Below are positions 16,501-25,796 of a stretch of 64,000 nucleotides of DNA, piece by piece. The translations under genes were made by a program, and so were the position numbers. The notes under the pieces are model-generated. The model was not told where the DNA came from and did no database searches. It saw only the letters and a program-made list of their open reading frames with translations. The DNA lies in NCBI RefSeq assembly GCF_009915765.1, contig NZ_JAABLQ010000003.1:272525-336524 (forward strand), written 5' to 3'. The first letter of the stretch is position 1, and each line of letters opens with the position of its first letter. The stretch is from Pannonibacter sp. XCT-53. Lineage in GTDB: Bacteria; Pseudomonadota; Alphaproteobacteria; Rhizobiales; Stappiaceae.

Positions 16501-18336
16501 GACGTCTTCGGCAACGGCATGCTGCTGTCGAAGGAGATCCGGCTGGTGGCGGCCTTCGATCACCGCGACATCTTCCTTGACCCGACGCCGGATGCGGCCG
16601 TCAGCTTCGCCGAGCGGCAGCGGCTGTTCGGTCTCGGCCGCTCGTCCTGGGCCGACTACAATGCCGGGCTGATCTCGAAGGGCGGCGGCGTGTTCTCGCG
16701 CCAGCTCAAGTCGATCCCGCTCAGCGACGAGGTTCAGGCGCTGCTCGGCCTTGCCAAGGCCAAGGCGACGCCGCAGGAGGTGATGACCGCGATCCTGAAG
16801 CTCGATGTGGACCTGATGTGGTTCGGCGGCATCGGCACCTACATCCGCGCCTCCAGCGAGACGGATGCGGATGCGGGCGACCGCGCCAATGACGCGATCC
16901 GCGTCACGGCCAGGGATGTCCGCGCGAAGGTGATCGGCGAGGGCGCCAATCTCGGCATGACCCAGCGCGCCCGCATCGAGTTCGGGCGCAAGGGCGGCCG
17001 CTCCAACTCCGACGCCATCGACAACTCTGCCGGCGTGAACTCCTCCGACATGGAGGTGAACATCAAGATCGCCTTCGGCGCGGCGGTGCAGGCGGGCAAG
17101 CTCGACATCCCGGCGCGCAACGTGATCCTGGCCGAGATGACCGACGAGGTCGCGCATCTCGTGCTGCGCAACAACTACCTGCAGTCGCTCGCCATCTCCA
17201 TGACCGAGCGGCGTGGCATCGAGGACTTCGGCTATCAGGTCCGCATGATGCGGCAGCTGGAACAGGCAGGCCTCCTGGACCGTCAGGTCGAGTTCCTGCC
17301 CGACGACGCCGCCATCGCCGAGCTGGAAAAGGCCGGGCTCGGCCTGACCCGCGCCGAGATCGGCGTGCTGCTCGCCTATGCCAAGATCACGCTCTACGAC
17401 GCGCTCCTCGAAAGCGACGTGCCGGATGACGACTACCTGTCGCTGGAGCTGTTCCGCTACTTCCCGGACCGAATGGAAGCCGGCTTTGCCGAGGAGATCC
17501 GCGGTCACCGGCTGCGCCGCGAGATCATTGCCACGATGCTGGCCAACTCCATGGTCAACCGCGGCGGCCCGACCTTCGTGACCCGCATTGCCGACCAGAC
17601 CGGGGCCAGCGAGGCCGACATTGCCCGCTGCTTCGTCGCCGTGCGCAATTCCTTCGGCCTGACCGCCCTCAACGAGGCGATCGACGCGCTGGATGCCCGG
17701 ATCGACGGCACGCTGCAGCTCGAGCTTTATGCCGAGGTGCAGGACCTGTTCCTCGAGCAGGTGCTCTGGTTCAAGCGCCATGTCTCCTTCCGCGATGGCA
17801 TTGCCGCCGTGGTCGACCGCTTCTCCGACGGCATCGCCACGCTCGGCCAGCGCCTGGCGGAGGCCGTGACGCCGGCGCAGGCCGAGTTCCTGCTCGGCCG
17901 GGCGGCGGGCTTCGCCGACCGGGGTGTCCCGGCCGATCTGGCGCGGCGCATTGCCTTCCTGCCGGTCGAGGCGACCATCCCGGACATCGTGCTGGCGGCC
18001 GGCGAGGTCGGCGCGCCGCTCGAGGCCGTCGCCCGCACCTTCTTCGAGGTTGCCCAGCACTTCCGCATCGGTTCGATGGACGCGCTCGCCCGTGACCTGT
18101 CGATTTCCGACTATTACGACGGTCTGGCCCTCGACCGGGCCCGGGCGACGCTGGCCAATGCCCACCGCGACCTGACGGCTGCGGCGGTCCGGGCCGGCGG
18201 CTTCGGCAACTGGCTCGGCACGCACGAGGCGGACGTCACCCGCACCACCCGGGCCGTTGGCGAGATCCTCGAAGGCGCGATCAGCGTCTCCAAGTTCTCC
18301 GTTGCCGCCAGCCTGCTTGCCGAGATCGCCCGCTGA
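13534..18336 (+). CDS. gdh: NAD-specific glutamate dehydrogenase, large (about 180 kDa) type
   Basis: The 1600-residue enzyme catalyses NAD-linked oxidative deamination of glutamate to 2-oxoglutarate and ammonia, a catabolic entry into the TCA cycle. It belongs to the L_180 class (GdhB in Pseudomonas): a long N-terminal region with ACT-like regulatory segments, then the catalytic core with KVARGGLRWSDRPQDFRTEV, VPVGSKGGFVPKRLP and later GVGDMSGDVFGNGML, GEGANLGMTQ. Length is exactly in the alphaproteobacterial range. Class members are allosterically regulated by amino acids. It ends 17 bp before a hairpin. A very long antisense frame is a codon-bias artefact. Confidence 0.96.
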   Translation: MPQAREHRKAELVAEVRQALASGHPGLADFAEELYLRGAAEDLVAYSADELAGFARAAFEDFAVHTPGTHRVTVANPSFRAAGAMAGEVTVVELVNDNMPFLVDSVMAELQDSRLEVHLVLHPIYSVERDADGKLLSVAGRKKASAREDSQESLIHIHVSRIGSEEARKALAERLSRIMDDVRAAVGDWKPMRKRLATAINTYKTAVVNGRDELWEAIHFLEWMANDNFIFLGMREYTFNGSVEDGELTPMDGTGLGTLADPEVRVLRRGSEFVQITPEIREFLKRPDPLIIAKANVKSRVHRRVYMDYVGTKLFDDTGTMIGELRIVGLFASTAYNEPTSKIPFLRRKVASVLAKGGFDPDSHSGRALTNVMETFPRDELFQIDQETLYDFAMSILQLDERPRIRVLARAEKFDRYVSILCYVPRDRYTTEVRLNIGTYFASVFDGRLSAWYVTYPEGPLARVHFIIGRDKGKTPVVAQEDLEQAVSSIVRTWPDGLRDAFKERFDPETAHRLSERYSLAFHGGYKEVYSAEMALADVVKIETLSEERKTTITFGRSSASQSDRLSLKVYNLGAPIPLSARVPLLENMGFRVINERTYRITPTDMPLSYLHEMTLEASRGGDIDLTPNLKDRLEALFMAVWLGQAENDGYNALVLSANLAWRDIAMLRALSKYLRQVGIRYSEDYMWTTLNNYPAIAAALVELFHIRFDPALSDNDRTLKTARLEDELGTAFDAVVSLDDDRILRRFQNVIAAILRTNFFQLGADGRPKSTFAFKINSRAIEDMPQPRPFREISVYSPRVEGIHLRFGKVARGGLRWSDRPQDFRTEVLGLVKAQQVKNAVIVPVGSKGGFVPKRLPVGGDREAVFAEGTEAYKIFVGSLLDVTDNLKGDRILPPAEVVRHDEDDPYLVVAADKGTATFSDTANGISTSRSFWLGDAFASGGSAGYDHKKMGITARGAWEAVKRHFREMNRDIQSEPFTVAGVGDMSGDVFGNGMLLSKEIRLVAAFDHRDIFLDPTPDAAVSFAERQRLFGLGRSSWADYNAGLISKGGGVFSRQLKSIPLSDEVQALLGLAKAKATPQEVMTAILKLDVDLMWFGGIGTYIRASSETDADAGDRANDAIRVTARDVRAKVIGEGANLGMTQRARIEFGRKGGRSNSDAIDNSAGVNSSDMEVNIKIAFGAAVQAGKLDIPARNVILAEMTDEVAHLVLRNNYLQSLAISMTERRGIEDFGYQVRMMRQLEQAGLLDRQVEFLPDDAAIAELEKAGLGLTRAEIGVLLAYAKITLYDALLESDVPDDDYLSLELFRYFPDRMEAGFAEEIRGHRLRREIIATMLANSMVNRGGPTFVTRIADQTGASEADIARCFVAVRNSFGLTALNEAIDALDARIDGTLQLELYAEVQDLFLEQVLWFKRHVSFRDGIAAVVDRFSDGIATLGQRLAEAVTPAQAEFLLGRAAGFADRGVPADLARRIAFLPVEATIPDIVLAAGEVGAPLEAVARTFFEVAQHFRIGSMDALARDLSISDYYDGLALDRARATLANAHRDLTAAAVRAGGFGNWLGTHEADVTRTTRAVGEILEGAISVSKFSVAASLLAEIAR

Positions 18337-18352
18337 TCGGGACGACAGGATT

Positions 18353-18375
18353 GCCCCGCCCGTTCAGGGCGGGGC
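18353..18375 (+). terminator. Hairpin after NAD-GDH
   Basis: GCCCCGCCC (18353-18361) pairs perfectly with GGGCGGGGC (18367-18375) around a 5-nt loop, 17 nt past the stop codon. No T-tract follows, so it may be a weak or Rho-assisted terminator. Confidence 0.5.
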
Positions 18376-18483
18376 CGTCCGCTGAAAATGCCGCCGGCCC
18401 GACCGGGACCGTCTTGCGCAGCCTCCTGTTTTGCGAGCACCTTGGGCCGGTCTGGCCCGACGGCACATCAGGAGGAACGCGCC

Positions 18484-19839
18484 TTGCCCGATCATCAGCA
18501 AACGACAAGGCGCGGGCTGTTCGGCTGGGTGCTGTTCGACTGTGCCGCCCAGCCCTTCTTCACGCTGGTCACGACCTTCGTCTTCGCGCCCTTCTTTGCG
18601 GCGAGCCTCGCGGCGACGCCGGCCGAGGGACAGGAACTCTGGGGCTATGCGACGGCGGCCGCGGGACTGGTGACGGCGCTGCTGGCCCCTCTGCTCGGTG
18701 CCGTCGCCGATGCGACCGGCGCACGCAAGCCCTGGATTGCCGGCTTTGCCGTCCCCTATCTCCTCGCCTGCCTCGCCCTGTGGTTCACCGCGCCGGGCGA
18801 TCCGTGGTCGGTGGCGATTGCGCTCACCGCCTTCGCCCTTGGCACTGTCGCCATCGAGTTCGCCTCCCTGTTCAACAACGCCATGATGGGGGATCTGGTG
18901 CCGCGCAGCCGGCTCGGCCGCCTCTCCGGCGCCGGCTGGGCCATGGGCTATGCCGGCGGGCTGGCCAGCCTGGTGCTGACGCTCGGCTTCCTCGCGGCCA
19001 GTCCTGACACCGGCCGCACCCTTCTGGGCTTCGAGCCGCTGTTCGGGCTCGATCCCGCGACCCGCGAGGGTGACCGCGCCGCCGGGCCGCTGTCGGCGCT
19101 CTGGTTCGTCGTCTTCGTGCTGCCCCTGTTCCTGTTCACGCCGGACGTGCCCCGGCGCCTGGCCTATGGGGCGGCGATCCGCCAGGGCCGCGCGCGTCTG
19201 GTCGCCGCCCTCGCGGAGGCTCGCCGTGCGCCCGGGGTGGTGCGGTTGCTGCTCGCCAACATGATCTTTGCCGATGGTCTCGTTGCGCTGTTTGCCTTTG
19301 GCGGCATCTATGCCGCCGGCGTTCTCGGCTGGACGACGATCCAGATCGGCACCTTCGGCATCCTGCTCACCATCACCGGCACGGCCGGGGCGCTGATCGG
19401 CGGCTGGCTGGACGACCGGATCGGCGCCAGACCGGTGATCCTCGGGGCGCTGGGCGGCCTGTTCCTCTGCGGTCTCGGCATCGTCTCGGTCGACCGCGAC
19501 ACGATCCTGTTCGTCGTGGAGGTCACGCCGGCCAGCCCCGGCACGCTGTTTTCCTCCGCCCCGGATCTGATGTTCCTGGTGCTGGGGGCGATCATCGGGG
19601 CCATGGCCGGCCCGCTGCAGGCCTCGGCCCGCAGCCTGCTGGTGCATCTGAGCCCGCCGGAGCGGGCAGGGGCCTTCTTCGGCCTCTTTGCCCTGTCCGG
19701 CAAGGTGACGAGTTTCCTTGCCCCCCTGTCCGTAGCTCTGGTGACGGCGGCGACCGGCAGCCAGGCGGCCGGCATGGCGGTGATCCTCGTCTTCTTCGCC
19801 CTCGGGGCGCTGGTCCTGTCGGGTGTGCGTCACCCGTGA
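18484..19839 (+). CDS. MFS transporter, UMF1/Atg22-like
   Basis: A 451-residue, roughly 12-helix transporter of the UMF1 group (relatives of yeast vacuolar effluxer Atg22). Characteristic sections are RRGLFGWVLFDCAAQPFFTLVTTFVFAPFF, LLGAVADATGARKPWI, FNNAMMGDLVPRSRLGRLSGAGWAMGYAGG and a C-terminal SPPERAGAFFGLFALSGKVTSFLAP. Substrate is unknown; amino-acid or metabolite efflux is often suggested. TTG 18484 is chosen because GGAGG lies 9 nt upstream; the in-frame ATG at 18388 would translate the upstream hairpin-adjacent region. Confidence 0.87.
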   Translation: MPDHQQTTRRGLFGWVLFDCAAQPFFTLVTTFVFAPFFAASLAATPAEGQELWGYATAAAGLVTALLAPLLGAVADATGARKPWIAGFAVPYLLACLALWFTAPGDPWSVAIALTAFALGTVAIEFASLFNNAMMGDLVPRSRLGRLSGAGWAMGYAGGLASLVLTLGFLAASPDTGRTLLGFEPLFGLDPATREGDRAAGPLSALWFVVFVLPLFLFTPDVPRRLAYGAAIRQGRARLVAALAEARRAPGVVRLLLANMIFADGLVALFAFGGIYAAGVLGWTTIQIGTFGILLTITGTAGALIGGWLDDRIGARPVILGALGGLFLCGLGIVSVDRDTILFVVEVTPASPGTLFSSAPDLMFLVLGAIIGAMAGPLQASARSLLVHLSPPERAGAFFGLFALSGKVTSFLAPLSVALVTAATGSQAAGMAVILVFFALGALVLSGVRHP

Positions 19840-19851
19840 TCCGCACATCAG

Positions 19852-19876
19852 AAAAGCCGGCGCTGGGCCGGCTTTT
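19852..19876. terminator. Bidirectional Rho-independent terminator
   Basis: AAAAGCCGGC (19852-19861) and GCCGGCTTTT (19867-19876) form a 10-bp stem with 5-nt loop, giving a U-run on either strand. It separates the convergent MFS transporter and chemoreceptor genes. Confidence 0.88.
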
Positions 19877-19904
19877 CGCGTGTCACTGCCCGGTATGATG
19901 CAGA

Positions 19905-22007
19905 TCAGGCGCTCTGGCGGATGCTCGACAGGAACACCTGCACCTCGGAGCGCAGCTGCTCGGCCTCGTGCTGCAGCACGGCGGCGGAGCTGCTGACCTT
20001 GCGGGCGGTGTCGCCGGTGTCATTGGCGGCGGCCGACACGGCGACGATGTTGCGCGCCACTTCCTGGGTGCCGTTGGAGGCTTCCTGGATGTTGCGGGCA
20101 ATCTCGCGCGTGGCGATGCCCTGCTGGTCCACCGAGGTCTGGATGCCGCCCGAGATCTCGTTCATCCGCTCGATCGTCGCGGAGATGCTCTTGATCGCCT
20201 CGACGGCGCCGTCGGTTTCCGCCTGCACCGACTGGATCTGGGTCGAGATCTCCTCGGTCGCCTTGGCGGTCTGGTTGGCCAGCTCCTTGACCTCGGCCGC
20301 CACCACGGCGAAGCCGCGGCCGGCCTCGCCGGCACGGGCGGCCTCGATGGTGGCGTTCAGCGCCAGCAGGTTGGTCTGTTCGGCAATGGCCTGGATCAGG
20401 TTCACCACCTCGTTGATGCGGCTGGCCGCGCCGGCAAGCGCCTCGATCTTGGCGTTGGTCTGGTGCGCCTGGGCAACGGCCTGACGGGCGATTTCCGTCG
20501 ACTGGCCCATCTGCCGGCCGATCTCGCCGACCGAGGCCAGCAGCTCCTCGGCGGCCGAGGCGACGGCTTCCACGTTGGAGGAGGCTTCCTCGGAGGCCGC
20601 GGCCACGGCCGTGCTCTTGGAGCTGGTGTCATCCGCGCCGCGTGTCAGCGTCACCGAGGCGGCATTGAGGTCGCCGACCAGCGTCGACACGGTGTCGGTC
20701 AGGCGCGAGATCTTGGCGTCGAAGTCCTGCGACACGGCGCGGACGGTCTCGGCCCGCGCAACGCGCTGGCGCTGCTGTTCGTCCTGCTCGGCCGCGAGCT
20801 GCTCGGCCTGACGGGCCTTGTCGCGGAACACCTCCAGCGCCTTGCTGATCTGGCCGATCTCGTCGCCGCGGTCCGTGTCGGTGATGCGCACGTCGTAGCG
20901 GCGCTCGATCAGTGCGTTGATGGTGCTGACGGCGCGCTCCAGCGGACGCCGCACGATGGCGTTGCCGACAAGCTGGATCGAGACGGCCACGACCAGCAGC
21001 AGCACGAGCCCGACGCCGACGATGGTGGTGATGATCTCGAACGAGGTGGCGTTCAGCGTCGAGGTCGGAACGGACACGACCACGCTCAGGCTGGACCCCG
21101 TCTCGCCGATCTTCACCGGCATGACGATGTTCATGACATCCTCGCCCGCCTGGGCCGAATAGGCGGTGTAGGTCAGCGGCTGGCCGGCCTTGACCGCGTT
21201 CATCACCCTGGCGACAACGTCGGGCGACTGGCCGTTGGCGGCTTCGGTCATCGGCTTGCCACGGGCCTCCGGATCGGCGTTTGCGACCCAGACGCCGGCC
21301 TGCGACAGCAGCGAGACGGTGCCGGTGCCCAGCGGGCGGTTTTTGGCCAGCGTTTCGGAGAGAGTGGTCAGGATGATGTCGGTGCCGGCGACGCCGATGA
21401 CCTTGTTGCCATCCCGCAGCGGAATGCTGAAGGACACGCCGGTGATCGTCTTGCCCTCGACTTCCCAGCTGTAGGGTTCGGTCACGCGGTCGCGGCCGGA
21501 CGTGTAGGCATCGAAGAACCAGGCATCGCCCGGAGCGCTGGGATTGACCTCGGCGATCGGGCGGAAGCCGATCTTGCCGTCCGGCAGGCGGTAGAAGTAC
21601 GGGCGCCAGGCACCGCCGGCATCGTGCTTCTCGGCGTTGGCAAACTCGGCGTCGCGGCCGTCCAGCTGGTTGTCCAGCACCATGCCCCAGGCGCCGGACA
21701 GGTCCTTGTTCTTGATCGCGACATCCTCGACCACGTTGGTCCAGGCGAGGCGGTCGACCGGTCCGCTGCGCTTCAGCGCATTCAGCGAATTCGCCAGGCC
21801 CTGGGCCACGGTGAGACCCTGTTCAAGGGTTCGGTCGATGTATTCGGCCTGTTCGCGGGCCACGGCTTCCGCCTGCTCCAGCGCCAGCTTGTGCGTCGCG
21901 TTCGACGCGGTCCAGCCAATGAAGCCGATGCCTGCCAGCAGCACGGCGGCGAGGGCTGAGACGCTGACGGTCACCAGCTTGGTTGTTACCTTTGCATTTC
22001 TGAACAT
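19905..22007 (-). CDS. Methyl-accepting chemotaxis protein
   Basis: A 700-residue transmembrane chemoreceptor. After MFRNAKVTTKL comes TM1 (about residues 13-35), a periplasmic dCache-like sensor (about 40-310; 'AWFFDAYTSGRDRVTEPYSWEVEGKTITGVSFSIPL' and GVAGTDI are typical), TM2 (about 315-345), a HAMP domain (RRPLERAVSTINALIERRYDVRI) and the signalling hairpin with EQTNLLALNATIEAARAGEAGRGFAVVA, which is the CheA/CheW-binding tip. dCache receptors commonly sense amino acids or organic acids; the ligand here is unknown. ATG 22007 was chosen so that the protein starts just before TM1. No che genes are nearby, so it is an orphan receptor. Confidence 0.92.
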   Translation of the reverse strand: MFRNAKVTTKLVTVSVSALAAVLLAGIGFIGWTASNATHKLALEQAEAVAREQAEYIDRTLEQGLTVAQGLANSLNALKRSGPVDRLAWTNVVEDVAIKNKDLSGAWGMVLDNQLDGRDAEFANAEKHDAGGAWRPYFYRLPDGKIGFRPIAEVNPSAPGDAWFFDAYTSGRDRVTEPYSWEVEGKTITGVSFSIPLRDGNKVIGVAGTDIILTTLSETLAKNRPLGTGTVSLLSQAGVWVANADPEARGKPMTEAANGQSPDVVARVMNAVKAGQPLTYTAYSAQAGEDVMNIVMPVKIGETGSSLSVVVSVPTSTLNATSFEIITTIVGVGLVLLLVVAVSIQLVGNAIVRRPLERAVSTINALIERRYDVRITDTDRGDEIGQISKALEVFRDKARQAEQLAAEQDEQQRQRVARAETVRAVSQDFDAKISRLTDTVSTLVGDLNAASVTLTRGADDTSSKSTAVAAASEEASSNVEAVASAAEELLASVGEIGRQMGQSTEIARQAVAQAHQTNAKIEALAGAASRINEVVNLIQAIAEQTNLLALNATIEAARAGEAGRGFAVVAAEVKELANQTAKATEEISTQIQSVQAETDGAVEAIKSISATIERMNEISGGIQTSVDQQGIATREIARNIQEASNGTQEVARNIVAVSAAANDTGDTARKVSSSAAVLQHEAEQLRSEVQVFLSSIRQSA

Positions 22008-22095
22008 CCTGCGCGCTCCGATGATCCGGCCGAAAACGCCCCGCTGGTCGAGCGAAGGTTTTTTGCGTTGCACCCAAGTAAACCCGCAGTGTGTT

Positions 22096-22138
22096 AAAAA
22101 AAGCTTCCGGCCCGGCATGAAGATGCCGCGCCGGAAGC
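22096..22138 (-). terminator. Rho-independent terminator of purH
   Basis: On the minus strand a 9-bp stem (GCTTCCGGC 22130-22138 complement with 22103-22111), reinforced by an inner CGGCAT/ATGCCG pair, is followed by seven U residues (22096-22102). It lies 43 nt after the purH stop and just upstream of the chemoreceptor gene. Confidence 0.9.
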
Positions 22139-22180
22139 CACCTAATCAATCCAAAGTTGATTTTTTATCTTTTCTGCACG

Positions 22181-23797
22181 TCAGTGACGGAAATGCCGCA
22201 TCCCCGTCAGCACCATCGCCAGGCCCGCTTCATCTGCGGCAGCAATGACTTCGTCGTCGCGCATGGAGCCACCGGGCTGGATAACCGCCGTGGCGCCGGC
22301 CTCGGCTGCCGACAGCAGGCCGTCGGCAAACGGGAAGAAGGCATCCGAGGCAACGACACAGCCCTTGGTCAGCGGCGTCGCCAGACCGGCGGCCTCGGTG
22401 GCGTCGAGCGCCTTGCGTGCGGCGATGCGGGCGCTGTCCACGCGGCTCATCTGGCCCGCACCGATGCCGACCGTCGCCCCGTCCCTGGCGTAGACGATGG
22501 CGTTGGACTTCACGTGCTTGGCAACGCGGAAGGCGAACTTCAGGTCGGCCAGTTCCTGGGCGCTCGGCGCGCGCCTGGTCACGACCTTCAGGTCAAGGTC
22601 ATCGACCACGCCATTGTCGCGCGACTGCACCAGCAGGCCGCCGGCGACCGACTTGACGGCAAGGCCCGGAGCCCGCGGATCGGCGAGACCGCCGGTCACC
22701 AGCAGCCGCAGGTTCTTCTTCTTTGCCACGATCTCGACGGCCTCGTCGGTCGCGGCCGGGGCGATGATCACCTCGGTGAAGATCTTCACGATCTCTTCGG
22801 CTGCCTCGGCGTCCAGGATGTCGTTCAACGCGACGATGCCGCCGAAGGCCGAAACCGGGTCACAGCGCAGGGCCAGCTCGTAGGCCGCCCTGATCGACGC
22901 GCCTTCGGCAACGCCGCAGGGGTTGGCGTGCTTGATGATGGCGACGGCCTTGGTCCGTGCCGGATCAAATTCGCTCACCAGCTCGAAGGCCGCGTCGGTG
23001 TCGTTGATGTTGTTGTAGGACAGGGTCTTGCCCTGCAGCTGACGCGCGGTTGCCACCCCGAAGCGGCGTTCGCCGTTGGTGTAGAAGCCGGCCGACTGGT
23101 GCGGGTTCTCGCCGTAGCGCATCACTTCGGCGAGCTTGCCGCCCATCGCGCGGTAATCCGGAGCCTCATTGCCGATCTCGGCCGCGAGCCAGTTCGACAC
23201 GGCAGCGTCATAGGCGGCGGTGCGGGCAAAGGCCTTCTGCGCCAGCCGCTTGCGCAGCGCGACCGGCGACTGGCCGTTGTTCTCGTCCAGGGCCGCAATG
23301 ACGGCCGCATAGTCGGCCGGATCGACGACCACGGTCACATAGGCGTGGTTCTTGGCGGCTGCGCGGGTCATGGCCGGGCCGCCGATGTCGATGTTCTCGA
23401 CGCCGGTGGCATAGTCGGCGCCGGAGGCAACCGTGTCCTCGAAGGGATAGAGGTTGACGCAGAGCAGGTCGATGCCGGCGATGCCGTGGGCCTGCATGGC
23501 CGCCGTGTGCTCCGCATCGTCGCGGATCGCCAGCAGGCCGCCGTGCACCATCGGGTGCAGCGTCTTGACGCGGCCATCCATGATTTCCGGGAAGCCGGTG
23601 ACTTCGGAAATGTCCTTCACCGGCAGGCCGGCATCGGCCAGTGTCTTGCGGGTGCCGCCGGTGGAGATCAGCTCCACGCCGCGATCGGCAAGGTCCTTGG
23701 CGAATTGCAGCAGTCCGGTCTTGTCTGAGACGGAGAGAAGGGCGCGCTTGACGGAAACGAGCGGGGGAACGGGGACCCCCTTGGACACCACGGCCAT
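22181..23797 (-). CDS. purH: Bifunctional AICAR transformylase / IMP cyclohydrolase
   Basis: The 538-residue enzyme performs the last two steps of de novo IMP synthesis. The N-terminal cyclohydrolase (MGS-like) domain shows VKRALLSVSDKTGLLQFAKDLADRGVELISTGGT and DGRVKTLHP; the transformylase half shows LRYGENPHQ-type sequence (MRYGENPHQSAGFY), QGKTLSYNNIND, KHANPCG and the C-terminal SDAFFPFADGL. Length is normal. It stands alone with a strong terminator; a heparinase-like gene lies 116 bp upstream on the same strand, a neighbour pair common in rhizobia (rsmB-heparinase-purH). Confidence 0.97.
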   Translation of the reverse strand: MAVVSKGVPVPPLVSVKRALLSVSDKTGLLQFAKDLADRGVELISTGGTRKTLADAGLPVKDISEVTGFPEIMDGRVKTLHPMVHGGLLAIRDDAEHTAAMQAHGIAGIDLLCVNLYPFEDTVASGADYATGVENIDIGGPAMTRAAAKNHAYVTVVVDPADYAAVIAALDENNGQSPVALRKRLAQKAFARTAAYDAAVSNWLAAEIGNEAPDYRAMGGKLAEVMRYGENPHQSAGFYTNGERRFGVATARQLQGKTLSYNNINDTDAAFELVSEFDPARTKAVAIIKHANPCGVAEGASIRAAYELALRCDPVSAFGGIVALNDILDAEAAEEIVKIFTEVIIAPAATDEAVEIVAKKKNLRLLVTGGLADPRAPGLAVKSVAGGLLVQSRDNGVVDDLDLKVVTRRAPSAQELADLKFAFRVAKHVKSNAIVYARDGATVGIGAGQMSRVDSARIAARKALDATEAAGLATPLTKGCVVASDAFFPFADGLLSAAEAGATAVIQPGGSMRDDEVIAAADEAGLAMVLTGMRHFRH

Positions 23798-23913
23798 GGC
23801 CTTGCCTCGCTGAACTGAGGTTGGGAAGTGGCCGTGCCCCTAACACGAATGGCGGCGCAACGGAAGGTCGCACGGCCCTGTGCCGGTGTTCTTGCGGGAC
23901 TGTTTGCCGGCTT

Positions 23914-25668
23914 TCAGTCTTCGGCCGTCGGAAGGGCCGTGTCGTCGCCTTCCCACGAGCGTCGGTACGGACGGGGCAGGACTGTGCGGCGGAACTGCCA
24001 GGCGATCTGGCTGGCCTGGCTGATGCGGCCGTAGATGACCAGTTGCTGGCTGCGGCGGTGGCCGTAGACATCCGACAGATAGACCGATTCCTCGATCACC
24101 AGCTCGCCGGCACTGGCGTCGAACTCCCAGGTCTCCCCGTCCGGGCAGACAAGCTCGGCGCCGGTGCCGCCGCGCAGCAGGCCCGGCTTGACGGCCGGGT
24201 GCAGGTGGAAGCGCACGGTGTAATGGTCCTGGTCCGTCAGCGCGCCCGAGGTCGAGAAGATGTCGAGCCCGTCCAGCACGCTGCCGTCTGACGCCAGCCG
24301 CATGTCGCGCTCATGCACCACCCGGAACCGGGCCGCATAGCCGTTGTGGGAGGCCGTCACGCGGGTGCCCATGGCATCCTCGATGCGTTCGACGGGCACG
24401 CTGGTCGGACCGGCGATGACCGGGCTGCCGAGCCAGCGCCCGAAGGGCTTCTCGGCCAGGAAGCGGCAGGAGGAACTGTCCTCGATGCCGACCGTCGAAT
24501 GGGCGGCGGTCGAGCGGGCCACCTGGCGCCAGGTCTCGCTGGCGCGGCTGGTGATGCCGCAGTTGACCACGAGGCGGTTGCGGCCGGAGGACAGCTCGAA
24601 CGACAGGCAGCCCGCATGGGCCATCTCGCTCAGGTGCACGGGGGGCGGCAGGCCCGCGTCCATCAGCACCACCGTATCGCCGCCGGACAGCCGCTGGTAC
24701 CCGGCGTGAGGCGCATTGCCGGGGGGCGCGCCGCGGGCGTCATCATAGGCAAGGATGGTCGCCACCAGGTCATTGGGCGTCGATCCCATGCCGTTGAACC
24801 GGGCAAAGGCACCGTCCGCGTGCCGGAAGAAGCGGACCATCGGCATCATCCGGTCGACGGCCTGCATCATGGCCGCCGGGGTTTCGAGGCCCTGCGTCAC
24901 GAAGGCCTGACGGATCGGCAGCAGGTCGGTCAGGATGTCGAGGATGGCGCGCGGGTTGCGGCTGATGTGGCCGCCATCCGGAAGGATCTGCCGCTGCAGC
25001 TCGTACTCCAGCCGGCGCAGGCTCTGGCGCACGAAGCGGCCCTGACCGGCCATCGAGACGCTGGCGGCGGCGACAGCGAGCGCGGCCTGCAGGCGCGGTA
25101 CGCCGTCCGGGGTTTCGTTGATCGTCCGCCGGAGGAAGCGCACCTGCCGGCCGAGCGAGCGCAGGAAGCGGCGGTAGAAATCGGCGTCGCCTTCCTCCAG
25201 CACCAGCGGCGACTGGGCCAGCCAGGACAGGACGCGGCGGGCGACCACGGCCTGTTCCCAGCCGATCGGGTGCCAGCGGCCGCAATGCTTGATCCAGTCG
25301 TCGACCAGCGCGCGCGCGTTCTGCCGCGCCACCTTGCTCTCGGCGGCGCGCAGGTCGCGCAGCCAGCCGAAGGAATGCAGCTCCCGTTGCCAGCCGGCAT
25401 CCTGACCCTGCAGCTCGAACGGCGACTGGCCGCGCGCCTCCACCGCATGTCCGTTGAAGAGGAACCGGCCGCCATAGATGTCCATGGCGTTGGTCTGGTC
25501 GGCGGTGCGCAGGTCCTGCGGGGCAATCAGCAGACGTGACGGCGCTCCCGCGAAGGGCTGCAGCCGGAACAGGGGTCCGCCGTGCAGCCATCGCAGGCTC
25601 GTTTGCCACAGGTGGTGTGCCAGCAGGCGCCAGATGCGCCCCTGCTCGCCGACCGTCTTCAGGGCCAT
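23914..25668 (-). CDS. Heparinase II/III family protein
   Basis: A 584-residue protein with an alpha/alpha-toroid N-terminal region (about residues 90-330; WHPIGWEQAVVARRVLSWL) and a C-terminal beta-sandwich (about 350-570; SGGDTVVLMDAGLPPP, CGCLSFELSSGRNRLVVNCG-type core, HSTVGIEDSSSCRF) as in heparinase II/III-like polysaccharide lyases. Orthologues sit between rsmB and purH in many Hyphomicrobiales, suggesting a conserved housekeeping role in cell-surface or periplasmic glycan handling, but no signal peptide is visible here and the substrate is not known. AGGAG lies 6 nt before ATG 25668. Confidence 0.85.
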   Translation of the reverse strand: MALKTVGEQGRIWRLLAHHLWQTSLRWLHGGPLFRLQPFAGAPSRLLIAPQDLRTADQTNAMDIYGGRFLFNGHAVEARGQSPFELQGQDAGWQRELHSFGWLRDLRAAESKVARQNARALVDDWIKHCGRWHPIGWEQAVVARRVLSWLAQSPLVLEEGDADFYRRFLRSLGRQVRFLRRTINETPDGVPRLQAALAVAAASVSMAGQGRFVRQSLRRLEYELQRQILPDGGHISRNPRAILDILTDLLPIRQAFVTQGLETPAAMMQAVDRMMPMVRFFRHADGAFARFNGMGSTPNDLVATILAYDDARGAPPGNAPHAGYQRLSGGDTVVLMDAGLPPPVHLSEMAHAGCLSFELSSGRNRLVVNCGITSRASETWRQVARSTAAHSTVGIEDSSSCRFLAEKPFGRWLGSPVIAGPTSVPVERIEDAMGTRVTASHNGYAARFRVVHERDMRLASDGSVLDGLDIFSTSGALTDQDHYTVRFHLHPAVKPGLLRGGTGAELVCPDGETWEFDASAGELVIEESVYLSDVYGHRRSQQLVIYGRISQASQIAWQFRRTVLPRPYRRSWEGDDTALPTAED

Positions 25669-25796
25669 GCCGGGCTCCTGCCCTTGATGCGCCGTTGCCG
25701 ACTGGAAATGGAACTGTCCTCGTCTTCTGGGACGTAACGATCTGTTAGGGTTATCGTCGTTGTGCTCAATTGCGCGGCAGAACGGTTACAGGGCCG

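Noticed and set aside
13489..18225. A 1578-codon open frame antisense to the NAD-GDH gene
   Set aside because: It mirrors the strongly biased third positions of a GC-rich gene, has repetitive His/Arg/Gly-rich text without domains, and lies wholly over a well-identified enzyme.
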